A stretch of DNA of 64,000 bases, taken from NCBI GenBank assembly GCA_017456885.1, contig JAFTIM010000004.1, positions 314,851 to 378,850 on the forward strand. The letters are read 5' to 3'. Under the pieces are notes generated by a model. It was not told the DNA's origin and made no database searches. It worked only from the letters and a program-made list of their open reading frames with translations. A program made the translations under genes and the position numbers. Below, piece by piece: positions 27,251 through 35,226 of this stretch. This DNA is from Paludibacteraceae bacterium. Its GTDB lineage: Bacteria > Bacteroidota > Bacteroidia > Bacteroidales > Paludibacteraceae. Numbering within the stretch: position 1 is the first letter of the stretch; each line of letters opens with the position of its first letter.

Positions 27251-28618
27251 ATGAAAACGAACTCCTTACATCTTTTACTCATAATCCTCTCCTTATCTTT
27301 TTTATTCTCCGGATGCGCTTACAAACGGTTATTCAAGGAAGGTAAAAAATATGAAGATGAAGGTATGCTCGAACTCTCTATCGAAAAATACAACGCTGCG
27401 CTTCAAAAAAAAACAGACTTTGTTGATGCCCGAATTGCTCTTAACCGCACTTTAACACGTTATGCTCACAATTTGGAACAGCAAATCAACGAAAACTACA
27501 TCCAACTTGACGACAACGAGATTGTAGAAAATTATCTTAAACTAAAAAACATAAAAAAAATAGCCGACAACAACCGTATCAGCCTCGAAATAAGTAATCA
27601 GACAAAGGAACAATACAGCGAATCGCAACAACGTTATTTGACAAACCATTATGCACAAGTTACCACAAATCTCGAAAACGAAGATTTTGACAATGCCCTT
27701 TTGCACATACTTGCCATAAAAAAAGTAAACAGTTCATACAAAGACATCAAAGAAAAAGAGATTATCTGTCGTTGCGAACCGCTTTACAGAAACGCTCTAC
27801 AACAAATAGAACTCAAAAGATATCGTACGGCATACAGCATTTTGGAATCTGTAATAGGCATCGGGGGTAACTACAAGGACAGCAAAAACATACAAAACGA
27901 ATGCCTCGAAAAAGGAATTTTAACGGTTGCATTCACCAACTTCTCCTCCAACGATGCTAACAAACGGTTATTTGCCGAACAACTCATTCGCAAAACTACA
28001 ACCAACATTCAAAACGCAAATGCTTTATTTCTAAAAATTGTTGACATAAACAATACGGAGCAAATTGTTCGAGAGCAAAAAATAGCAATGCAAAACGGCA
28101 TTGAAATTCAAGGGAACATCATTCCTGTGCGTTCTCATTTATCATTCAAAATACCATTGCTAACCTACACTAAAAGCACATTGACAAAAACAAAGAAAAA
28201 AGGATATATCAAAGAAGTTAAAGATGACAAAAGTGTTGTTTATCATAAAGTCTATTATTATGAATGCGCTCAAAGTGCCGAATCCAAAATAATGTTCACT
28301 TACAAATTGCGCTCTACCGAAACAGGGCTTACACTTCTGCTCGACAATTATACGGAACAAATCTCCGACAAGGTGTGCTACATTGAGTATTCAGGGAAAA
28401 ACATTTCCAATTTACGCAGTGGTTATTGGGAAAACGGAGGAGCATTCAATCCTTCAAAAGATTATGTAAACGACAATTTCATGGCGAATTTAGCCATTCT
28501 GCAACTCATCAATGCCCGAAAAACGTTAAAAACAAAATCGGATTTACAGACCACTCTGTGCAACAACATTGCAAATAAAATATCGGACAAATTGATAAAG
28601 TACAATCCCGAAAAATAA
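27251..28618 (+). CDS. TPR-like lipoprotein (third of three)
   Basis: The 455-residue predicted lipoprotein has lipobox LFSGCAY. Two helical-hairpin repeats follow (KEGKKYEDEGMLELSIEKYNAALQ, about 30-55). A second TPR-like stretch lies about 145-215. The C-terminal half opens with ILTVAFTNFSSNDANKRLFAEQL, similar in outline to CsgG/LpoB-type domains. No enzyme motif is visible. Its stop codon lies within the T-run of the convergent 6S RNA terminator. Confidence 0.65.
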   Translation: MKTNSLHLLLIILSLSFLFSGCAYKRLFKEGKKYEDEGMLELSIEKYNAALQKKTDFVDARIALNRTLTRYAHNLEQQINENYIQLDDNEIVENYLKLKNIKKIADNNRISLEISNQTKEQYSESQQRYLTNHYAQVTTNLENEDFDNALLHILAIKKVNSSYKDIKEKEIICRCEPLYRNALQQIELKRYRTAYSILESVIGIGGNYKDSKNIQNECLEKGILTVAFTNFSSNDANKRLFAEQLIRKTTTNIQNANALFLKIVDINNTEQIVREQKIAMQNGIEIQGNIIPVRSHLSFKIPLLTYTKSTLTKTKKKGYIKEVKDDKSVVYHKVYYYECAQSAESKIMFTYKLRSTETGLTLLLDNYTEQISDKVCYIEYSGKNISNLRSGYWENGGAFNPSKDYVNDNFMANLAILQLINARKTLKTKSDLQTTLCNNIANKISDKLIKYNPEK

Positions 28619-28649
28619 AAAAACGGAAGATAACGTTTGTCATCTTCCG
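28614..28649 (-). terminator. Intrinsic terminator of the 6S RNA gene
   Basis: On the minus strand CGGAAGAT (28649-28642) pairs with ATCTTCCG (28631-28624), followed by a run of seven T (28623-28617). The T-run overlaps the 3' end of the convergent lipoprotein gene. Confidence 0.85.
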
Positions 28650-28847
28650 CCGCTATGGGAATCGCACTGTTTTTTTTGAGAAAACTCCTATAAAATAGGA
28701 TTTGAGATGTTGATATTCTTTGTAATCTGCCTAACCGCGAAGGGGCAGCACGCCATTAAAAACCAGACTTATCTCAGTATAAAAATAATCTGTTGAGTTT
28801 TCCAATCTCTAAACAGTGCGAAAGAACGCTTCGTTTTATATCTAAAA
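28650..28847 (-). ncRNA. ssrS: 6S RNA (candidate)
   Basis: This non-coding interval has its own promoter and terminator on the minus strand. The transcript folds as a long rod. CGCACTGTTT (28820-28811) pairs perfectly with AAACAGTGCG (28672-28663). GGAAAACTC pairs with GAGTTTTCT further in. CTGCC and GGCAG close a central hairpin containing CUUCGCGGUUAGG, which resembles the conserved CUCCGCGGUUGG of E. coli 6S RNA. 6S RNA mimics an open promoter and binds RNA polymerase. The ends are estimated from the promoter and terminator, giving roughly 190-225 bases. Confidence 0.75.
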
Positions 28848-28852
28848 CATTT

Positions 28853-28881
28853 CAAAGATAAAAAAAGTTTCGATAAGCAAA
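28853..28881 (-). promoter_or_regulatory. Promoter of the 6S RNA gene
   Basis: Leftward, TTTG (28881-28878), 17 bases and TATCTTTG (28860-28853) predict a start near 28847. The -33 element lies inside the rmlB terminator hairpin. Confidence 0.6.
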
Positions 28882-28893
28882 AAAATTTTATCG
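28862..28893 (-). terminator. Intrinsic terminator of rmlB
   Basis: On the minus strand CGATAA (28893-28888) pairs with TTATCG (28876-28871), followed by AAACTTTTTTT. The stem includes the rmlB stop codon. Confidence 0.55.
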
Positions 28894-29961
28894 GTTTTTG
28901 TACATCTCTTCGTAATATCGCTCATATTCACCCGATGTGATATTGTCCATCCATTCCTGATTGTCGAGATACCAACGCACGGTTTTTTCAATACCTTCTT
29001 CAAACTGAAGAGAGGGTTCCCAGCCGAGTTCATTTTTCAGTTTTGAGGAATCAATGGCATAACGCAAATCATGACCATTGCGATCGGTTACATAGGTTAT
29101 CAAATCAAGGCTATAACCATCGGGATTGCCAAGCAACCTATCCACCGTTTTTATCAAAACCTTTATCAAATCTATGTTTTTCCACTCGTTAAAGCCACCA
29201 ATATTATACGAATCGGCAATTTTCCCTCGATGAAAGATAAGGTCGATGGCACGGGCATGGTCTTCCACATAAAGCCAATCGCGTACATTTTCGCCTTTGC
29301 CATAAACAGGGAGCGGCTTCCGATGACGAATATTGTTGATAAACAACGGAATCAACTTTTCGGGGAATTGATAAGGTCCGTAGTTATTCGAACAATTTGT
29401 CAGCATCGTAGGCATACCATATGTATCGTGAAAAGCCCGCACAAAATGGTCGCTACTTGCTTTCGATGCCGAATACGGGCTATGCGGGTCGTATCGTGTT
29501 TGCTCGGTAAACATCGTTCCATCCATTTTCAACGCACCATACACCTCGTCGGTAGAGATATGATAAAAGAGTTTGCCTGCATACCCTTCCGCACACGACT
29601 CCCAGTATTGTTTGGCAGCTTGCAGCATGGTCAGCGTACCGATTACATTGGTATATGCAAACGCCACCGGATTTCTTATCGAACGATCGACATGGCTCTC
29701 CGCAGCAAGATGTATGATCCCGTCTATCCGATAATAGGACATCAATGCAGAGATGCGTTCGTAATCACAAATATCCGCTTTCTCAAAAAAATAATTCGGA
29801 GCGGTTTCTATGTCTTTCAAATTTGCAAGGTTACCGGCATAAGTCAGTTTATCCACATTTACAATGCGATAGTCGGGATATTTGTTTACAAACAACCGAA
29901 CCACATGCGATCCTATAAACCCTGCTCCACCCGTGATGATGATATTACGCTTAAATTTCAT
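28888..29961 (-). CDS. rmlB: dTDP-glucose 4,6-dehydratase
   Basis: The complete 357-residue enzyme carries out the second step of dTDP-rhamnose synthesis. The NAD-binding loop is TGGAGFIGSHVVRLF. The dehydratase motif is YHISTDEVYGAL (catalytic Thr-Asp-Glu) and the SDR dyad is YSASKASSDHFVRA. NCSNNYGPYQFPEKLIPL is typical of RmlB. The remaining rml genes are not in the window, and this copy appears to be alone between its upstream gap and the 6S RNA gene. Confidence 0.97.
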   Translation of the reverse strand: MKFKRNIIITGGAGFIGSHVVRLFVNKYPDYRIVNVDKLTYAGNLANLKDIETAPNYFFEKADICDYERISALMSYYRIDGIIHLAAESHVDRSIRNPVAFAYTNVIGTLTMLQAAKQYWESCAEGYAGKLFYHISTDEVYGALKMDGTMFTEQTRYDPHSPYSASKASSDHFVRAFHDTYGMPTMLTNCSNNYGPYQFPEKLIPLFINNIRHRKPLPVYGKGENVRDWLYVEDHARAIDLIFHRGKIADSYNIGGFNEWKNIDLIKVLIKTVDRLLGNPDGYSLDLITYVTDRNGHDLRYAIDSSKLKNELGWEPSLQFEEGIEKTVRWYLDNQEWMDNITSGEYERYYEEMYKNR

Positions 29962-30043
29962 AGCTTTTCATTTGAAACGTTTCGTTGATGACAACGAATA
30001 AAACAACAATACACAAAATTAGTATTTTTCGCCAATACAAACA

Positions 30044-30081
30044 AAAAGAGAACCTACTCCATTCGGGGCAAGTTCTCTTTT
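30044..30081. terminator. Terminator hairpin downstream of the small lipoprotein gene
   Basis: AAAAGAGAAC (30044-30053) pairs with GTTCTCTTTT (30072-30081). The symmetrical A and T ends allow function in both directions. It lies 24 bases after the stop of the leftward gene at 30105. The rest of the 143-base gap upstream of rmlB shows nothing else. Confidence 0.8.
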
Positions 30082-30104
30082 GTTTTGATTTACTTATTTC
30101 TGTA

Positions 30105-30623
30105 TCATTCAACCTTTTCGTGAGCTTCCTTATAACAGTCTGTTTGTTCAAATTCCTCCCATGAGATTCTTTTCAGTCGATAACGAAGCCATACATTATT
30201 CACATATGGATTTTCATCCAATACAATGTACTTCTTTGTTACCTTTACTACTTTATACTCTATGGCAGGATATATATCCTCCTCGTTTTTTCGACACTGA
30301 AATTCGTGTAAATCAGGGGAATACCGATATATGTAAGAAGTATAAGCATGTCCCATTGAAGGGTCTATAAAAGAAATATAACGATTATGAACACCCTTAT
30401 CGAATACAAAATAACTATATACGTCGCCATAAATAGGGTCGTGAATTTCCATTATTTTACCCGTTTTAAGATTAAATTGAACAAAATAAGCCTTATCACG
30501 TTTCCAGACGCCATCTTCCAAGTACGACAGTGCCGTTGAAGAATCGTCTAAAATCTCATTCTGATTACACGATAAAAGAAATAAACTCACTAAAAATAAC
30601 GAGGCAAAAATTTTTGTTTTCAT
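30105..30623 (-). CDS. Small lipoprotein next to the C10 protease
   Basis: The 172-residue predicted lipoprotein has lipobox LLSCNQ. I do not recognise the family. It is rich in beta-strands and tyrosine (DVYSYFVFDKGVHNRYISF; AYTSYIYRYSPDLHEF) and ends in a charged tail. It starts ten bases after the C10 protease gene, so the two are cotranscribed. C10 proteases are often encoded beside small inhibitors, so an inhibitor role is possible but unsupported by sequence. Confidence 0.65.
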   Translation of the reverse strand: MKTKIFASLFLVSLFLLSCNQNEILDDSSTALSYLEDGVWKRDKAYFVQFNLKTGKIMEIHDPIYGDVYSYFVFDKGVHNRYISFIDPSMGHAYTSYIYRYSPDLHEFQCRKNEEDIYPAIEYKVVKVTKKYIVLDENPYVNNVWLRYRLKRISWEEFEQTDCYKEAHEKVE

Positions 30624-30633
30624 AACTTTTAAT

Positions 30634-31833
30634 TTAATTGGGATTTGCGTATGTAACTAATTTTAGACTTTCAAAACGAGTAGGTGCTTCTGAATCGCTG
30701 ATAGCGTCTCTATGATATGGGTCAAATATTCCAGAGCGATACCACCCATCATAACTATTATAATCAGACCAACCTATCACACAATTCACATAATTTCTTA
30801 CAGAAACACCTTTTTTATATTTTCGATAACCATCTATAATCCAACAATGTCCTGCTCCATCAGAAACCCTTCTTCCTGTAACAAACACAGGTTTATTTAA
30901 TGATGTCATATTTTTAACTGCTGAAAGAGCATATAATTGAGACCTTACAGTATTGTATTTCAAAGACTCCATTGCCAATTTTAGTTTTTGTGTGTTTGAA
31001 GAACTTGCAGTATCAGAAAGTACCGTCATACATCTATCAGACATACTCCTAAGGTAATGTTTCAAAAAATTCCATTCCACAGATGTTGTTGGTCTTGGTT
31101 TGCTATTGATTTGACTCCATGTACAAGTATTCCCAAAGGGGAAATCTGTAATAGGAGGATATTGTTTATACGCAACAACTTGTGCCATAGCCAGACTTAC
31201 ACACCCCACAAGGTTTCCATTAAAAAGTTCATTAAAAGGAGCACGTTGATGCCATTTTGTATGAATTAACGGACCATATTGTTCTGTTATAGTCCAATCA
31301 CCAGATGGAAGTGCTTTAGGTTGAGGTGCCGATGTCAATACTTGTTCATCATCTTCTTCGATTCTATTTTCATCTAAAACATAATCTAAAATCAATTGAT
31401 GTATAATGTTAAGAGAGTCTTCAACTAAAAACTCATCAGAACTAATAGAACCTTGCCCGATAACTGCTATAATAGGGTCACTTTCATCTTTAGCATTTAA
31501 AATAGCATAACCACCATTTGCAAAATTTAAAAAATACAATAAAGTATCTTCTCGTATGCATTCTTCATTTGTATATGTATTACATAAAGAAAATTTTTCA
31601 ATTGATTTCTTTTGCAAAACATCTACCGACATCAACGACAAATTACTTTTCATTCCCATGGTATTAAGCATAACCCCTAACTCTTCAACAACATCTTCAC
31701 TAACAGGCAACTTTTCTTGAACAATTTCTACCACATTCACACTTTCTTCTTCTGCAAGAAGAGATACATTTTCCACCTTTTCATTATCACAAGCAAGCAA
31801 TAGAAAAGGAATTAATAAAAGACTCTTTTTCAT
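30634..31833 (-). CDS. C10 family cysteine protease (streptopain-like) lipoprotein
   Basis: The 399-residue protein has a lipobox (LLLACDN) and a propeptide-like region of about 170 residues, then the peptidase C10 domain. The substrate-side TKWHQRAPFNELF is followed by the catalytic cysteine in LVGCVSLAMAQVVAYKQYPP. The catalytic histidine is in GAGHCWIIDGYRKYK, and GWSDYNSYDGWYRSG is the downstream tryptophan-rich motif. Related enzymes are streptopain and the Bfp proteases of Bacteroides. No C-terminal sorting domain is seen; the lipid anchor should hold it at the envelope. Confidence 0.87.
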   Translation of the reverse strand: MKKSLLLIPFLLLACDNEKVENVSLLAEEESVNVVEIVQEKLPVSEDVVEELGVMLNTMGMKSNLSLMSVDVLQKKSIEKFSLCNTYTNEECIREDTLLYFLNFANGGYAILNAKDESDPIIAVIGQGSISSDEFLVEDSLNIIHQLILDYVLDENRIEEDDEQVLTSAPQPKALPSGDWTITEQYGPLIHTKWHQRAPFNELFNGNLVGCVSLAMAQVVAYKQYPPITDFPFGNTCTWSQINSKPRPTTSVEWNFLKHYLRSMSDRCMTVLSDTASSSNTQKLKLAMESLKYNTVRSQLYALSAVKNMTSLNKPVFVTGRRVSDGAGHCWIIDGYRKYKKGVSVRNYVNCVIGWSDYNSYDGWYRSGIFDPYHRDAISDSEAPTRFESLKLVTYANPN

Positions 31834-31930
31834 AACAGATAACTTTTAATAATAAAAAAAATAAAAATAATCACTTTCGAAAGATTGCACTTTATTTTTT
31901 TATTATCAAATTTTTATGTGATTTTTTTAA

Positions 31931-33685
31931 TTATTTTCCATAAACTGCATAATAGAACCACGTGTCGGCAAAAGGTTTCAGTTGCACTTTCTTGATTCTA
32001 TTATCGGTATTGGCAGTGTAAATAGCATAGAATTGTTCGAACCGATGTTGTGTTGCTGCCGATATTTTGAAATCTGTTGCCGGCAAAGCAATATTTGCAA
32101 AAGGTGCCATTACCAAAAACTCCTCGTAGGCTTTCGGCAACACCTCACAGTTGCGATAAGGATAGTACGCAAAGAAATATTTGACAAAGTTGTTGCAATC
32201 ACGCATTTTCAGCAGCATACAAAGTAACAAATCGGCCGCCACGGGGTTATATTTCCTATCCAACAACGAAATCAGTTCTACATGTTTAACTCCCGAACCG
32301 AAAAACAAAACCGAATCGCATACGTCTTGCTCCACCGGTTCTTTCTTCATCTGCTTACAACTCTCGATAAAGTCGTTATAAAACAGGGTTTTATGAAGTT
32401 TGTTCAGATATTTTTCGGAAACGTCATCTGCACCTGCAAGCGCATTCAAACGAGCCAACTGCTTCAGCGTCAGAATATCGTACTCGTTAGTGCGAATCGA
32501 TGAATTTTGGAAAGCATAAGCAATGGCCATATTCAACATACCGCATTGCTGATAAAAAGCCACATTAGCCTGTATGTTGATGTTTCTCAAATCGGAAGGA
32601 GGCAGAAACGCACCTTGCGCCGTCAACGGATATTCAAACATTTTTTCGGGCAATTGTCCTTGCGCAGCAAGAGCCACAATAGTAAAAGGGAACAAGTTAT
32701 CAATCTTTTGCTTCTGATACTCTGTTATTTGCAGCAACTTTTCCCAATTGGACTCGCAGCACGCACTCTCTATTTGAAAAAAACGTTCCCAACCCAACTC
32801 TTTTTTATATACGGAATAGGAATAAACCACAGGTAAGAGCAACAGCAACGAAGATACGAAGCAAAGCCATTTTATGGTTTTTATGGTTTTTCTTTGTAAG
32901 AAAACACAAGCAATAAGAATACAGAAAGGAAATAGGTAGAAAAAGATGATTTTCGACCAACTAATTTTTGTATTTAAAGCCATATCCAATAGACATGCTG
33001 TTGTCGGGAGCTGATTGTTTACCAAGAAACTCCACAGAATCGGCATTAAAACCGCCAATACTATTGTCAAAACATTTTTTGCCAACAACACGGAACATTT
33101 TACTCCTTTCAACAATAAAAAATCGGTTGCACACAGCACCAAATAAAAACATAAAACAACACCCGATGGCAAGAAAAAGAACAAAAACGGATAGAGCAAC
33201 AACGACACAAAAACGGCACGACCGACACCCTGTCCCTTTACCGAACGCATATAAACGGCCATGGCAAAATAAAAAAACGCCACGCATACGCCTATCGACA
33301 AAAAGCATAACTTGTCCGATAAAAGCAACGATAAAGCAACATACGGCAACAATATCAACGGCGAAAATTCATCTGAAATCTGCAACGTTCGGAAAATGCT
33401 TCGGGTCGAAAGATAGACAACCGCAGGCATCAGCAACAGCAACACACACCCTACATAGTGCCAACGATAAAACATTTGCAGAAAAGCAGCTATATATAAA
33501 GTCAAACCTGCGGGTTGCAGACTCTTCAAAAAATATTCGGGAGTAAATTCCCAATAGTTATTGCCCTCCCAAAAAGCAAAATGCCCCTCGTATTTTATTG
33601 CAAAAAACAGGAAAAATCCCACAAAAATCACCCCTGCCAATACCGACGTGATAAGGTTGTATGTACCTTTTTTGATATTTTTCAT
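31931..33685 (-). CDS. DUF6057-like membrane protein
   Basis: The 584-residue protein has about nine to ten hydrophobic helices in the first 300 residues, beginning LITSVLAGVIFVGFFLFFAI. A mainly helical soluble part with TPR-like features follows (NEYDILTLKQLARLNALAG). The motif pattern around EYFLKSLQPAGLTLYIAAFLQMFYRWHYVG resembles Bacteroidetes proteins classed as DUF6057. The function is unknown. It begins directly after the thioesterase gene and probably shares its transcript with tsaD. Confidence 0.7.
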   Translation of the reverse strand: MKNIKKGTYNLITSVLAGVIFVGFFLFFAIKYEGHFAFWEGNNYWEFTPEYFLKSLQPAGLTLYIAAFLQMFYRWHYVGCVLLLLMPAVVYLSTRSIFRTLQISDEFSPLILLPYVALSLLLSDKLCFLSIGVCVAFFYFAMAVYMRSVKGQGVGRAVFVSLLLYPFLFFFLPSGVVLCFYLVLCATDFLLLKGVKCSVLLAKNVLTIVLAVLMPILWSFLVNNQLPTTACLLDMALNTKISWSKIIFFYLFPFCILIACVFLQRKTIKTIKWLCFVSSLLLLLPVVYSYSVYKKELGWERFFQIESACCESNWEKLLQITEYQKQKIDNLFPFTIVALAAQGQLPEKMFEYPLTAQGAFLPPSDLRNINIQANVAFYQQCGMLNMAIAYAFQNSSIRTNEYDILTLKQLARLNALAGADDVSEKYLNKLHKTLFYNDFIESCKQMKKEPVEQDVCDSVLFFGSGVKHVELISLLDRKYNPVAADLLLCMLLKMRDCNNFVKYFFAYYPYRNCEVLPKAYEEFLVMAPFANIALPATDFKISAATQHRFEQFYAIYTANTDNRIKKVQLKPFADTWFYYAVYGK

Positions 33686-34117
33686 TTATTTTAAATCGTT
33701 ACGCCCCTCAAACCGGACAATTGCCGTTCTCCATTTATCCGATATCGGTTTCGAGCAGTTTGTCTTAAAATCGAAACCTACCATTACCGTTCGGCAAACA
33801 CATTTAACTTCGTTGGTATCGCTACGTACGATGCGTTGCAACAAGGTAAAGCTTTTAGTTCCGATTTTTTCAACCATGGTCTGTACCTCTACGGTATCAG
33901 TTAAAAATATAGGCGACAAGAAATCGACATCCAAATGAGCCACCACCACATCAATATCGGAAGGCAGCATCGTTTCTCCACAAATTGTTTGAAAATAGGA
34001 GGTTTTTCCCAAATCGTAAAAATTCAGATATACCGCATTGTTGATATGCCCCAACGTATCGGCATCATTAAAACGCAGTTGTATAGGCAAGGAGTGTTTA
34101 AACAAATTATCCATCAT
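33686..34117 (-). CDS. Acyl-CoA thioesterase (hotdog fold, 4HBT type)
   Basis: The start is the ATG at 34117, which overlaps the tsaD stop (ATGA); a longer frame to 34162 lies inside tsaD. The 143-residue protein begins LPIQLRFNDADTLGHINNAVY, where the aspartate and the GHINN segment are the 4-hydroxybenzoyl-CoA-thioesterase signature. VDFLSPIFLTDTVEVQTMVEKIG follows. The acyl substrate is unknown. Confidence 0.88.
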   Translation of the reverse strand: MMDNLFKHSLPIQLRFNDADTLGHINNAVYLNFYDLGKTSYFQTICGETMLPSDIDVVVAHLDVDFLSPIFLTDTVEVQTMVEKIGTKSFTLLQRIVRSDTNEVKCVCRTVMVGFDFKTNCSKPISDKWRTAIVRFEGRNDLK

Positions 34118-35151
34118 CTGTCGAATGTTACTTTTGAATAAGGCGGTAACGATATATCGCAAAAAGCACGATCCAAATACTTATAATAGCCTGCCATGGC
34201 TATCATTGCGGCATTATCTGTCGTATATGAGAATTTCGGGATATACAGATTCCAATGATATTTTGCCGCCGCTTCACGACATGCTGCACGCAATCCGTTG
34301 TTTGCCGAAACGCCTCCCGCTATCGCAATTTCTTTTATCCCCAAATCCTTGGCCGCTTTCTTCAGTTTTTTCATTAAAATGCTCACAACCGAATATTCTA
34401 TCGAAGCAGCCAAATCGGCTTTATGTTCTTCGATAAAACAAGGATTCTCTTTCGTTAAGTCGCGTAAAGTATATAAAAAAGAGGTTTTTAGCCCGCTAAA
34501 ACTATAATTGTAACCTGCAATATTAGGCTTGCTGAAAACAAACGCCTCGGGATCACCCTGCCGAGCCAACTTGTCGATAATAGGTCCTCCGGGGTAGCCA
34601 AGCCCCATCACTTTGGCACATTTATCAATGGCTTCTCCTGCCGCATCATCAATGGTTTGACCTATAATTTCCATATCATTATAAGCTTTTACCAATACGA
34701 TTTGCGAATTGCCACCCGAAACCAACAAACATAAAAACGGAAACCTCGGGTGAGGAGTATCCGTATCGGGTTCGTCAATAAAATGAGCCAATATATGTCC
34801 TTGCAAATGATTGACATCTATCAAAGGCACACCAAGCGACAACGACAATCCTTTGGCGAACGAAGTCCCCACCAAAAGCGACCCCATAAGCCCCGGACCT
34901 CGTGTAAATGCGATTGCATCAATGGCTTTTTTGTCGATACCCGACGCAACTATGGCTTCGTGCACCACAGGAATAATGTTTTGCTCATGAGCACGCGATG
35001 CCATTTCGGGAACAACGCCTCCATATTTTTCGTGAACATATTGCGTAGCTGTTACGTTAGACAATAAAAGACCATTGCAAATAACCGCAGCAGATGTATC
35101 ATCACATGAAGATTCGATACCTAAAATGACTGTTTTTTTCGTTTTGTCCAT
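34114..35151 (-). CDS. tsaD: tRNA threonylcarbamoyladenosine transferase TsaD
   Basis: The start is the ATG at 35151 (MDKTKKTVILGIESSCDDT); the 18 codons upstream are not conserved in the family. The 345-residue protein has the ASKHA fold with ILGIESSCDDTSAAV, the metal-binding HEQNIIPVVHEA (two histidines) and LLVSGGNSQIVLVK. GGPIIDKLA and AGGVSANNGLRAA also fit. With TsaB, TsaE and TsaC (outside the window) it makes t6A at position 37 of ANN-decoding tRNAs. It overlaps the thioesterase start. Confidence 0.97.
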   Translation of the reverse strand: MDKTKKTVILGIESSCDDTSAAVICNGLLLSNVTATQYVHEKYGGVVPEMASRAHEQNIIPVVHEAIVASGIDKKAIDAIAFTRGPGLMGSLLVGTSFAKGLSLSLGVPLIDVNHLQGHILAHFIDEPDTDTPHPRFPFLCLLVSGGNSQIVLVKAYNDMEIIGQTIDDAAGEAIDKCAKVMGLGYPGGPIIDKLARQGDPEAFVFSKPNIAGYNYSFSGLKTSFLYTLRDLTKENPCFIEEHKADLAASIEYSVVSILMKKLKKAAKDLGIKEIAIAGGVSANNGLRAACREAAAKYHWNLYIPKFSYTTDNAAMIAMAGYYKYLDRAFCDISLPPYSKVTFDR

Positions 35152-35226
35152 TTCCCTAAAAAATGCTAAATTCTCATCACTGAAAGGCTCTTGTACAAAG
35201 CGCATTGATGAAGAATTTTATTATTT

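Noticed and set aside
29951-30151. Leftward frame of 66 codons upstream of rmlB
   Set aside because: It crosses a clear terminator hairpin and overlaps both neighbours; the peptide has no recognisable features.
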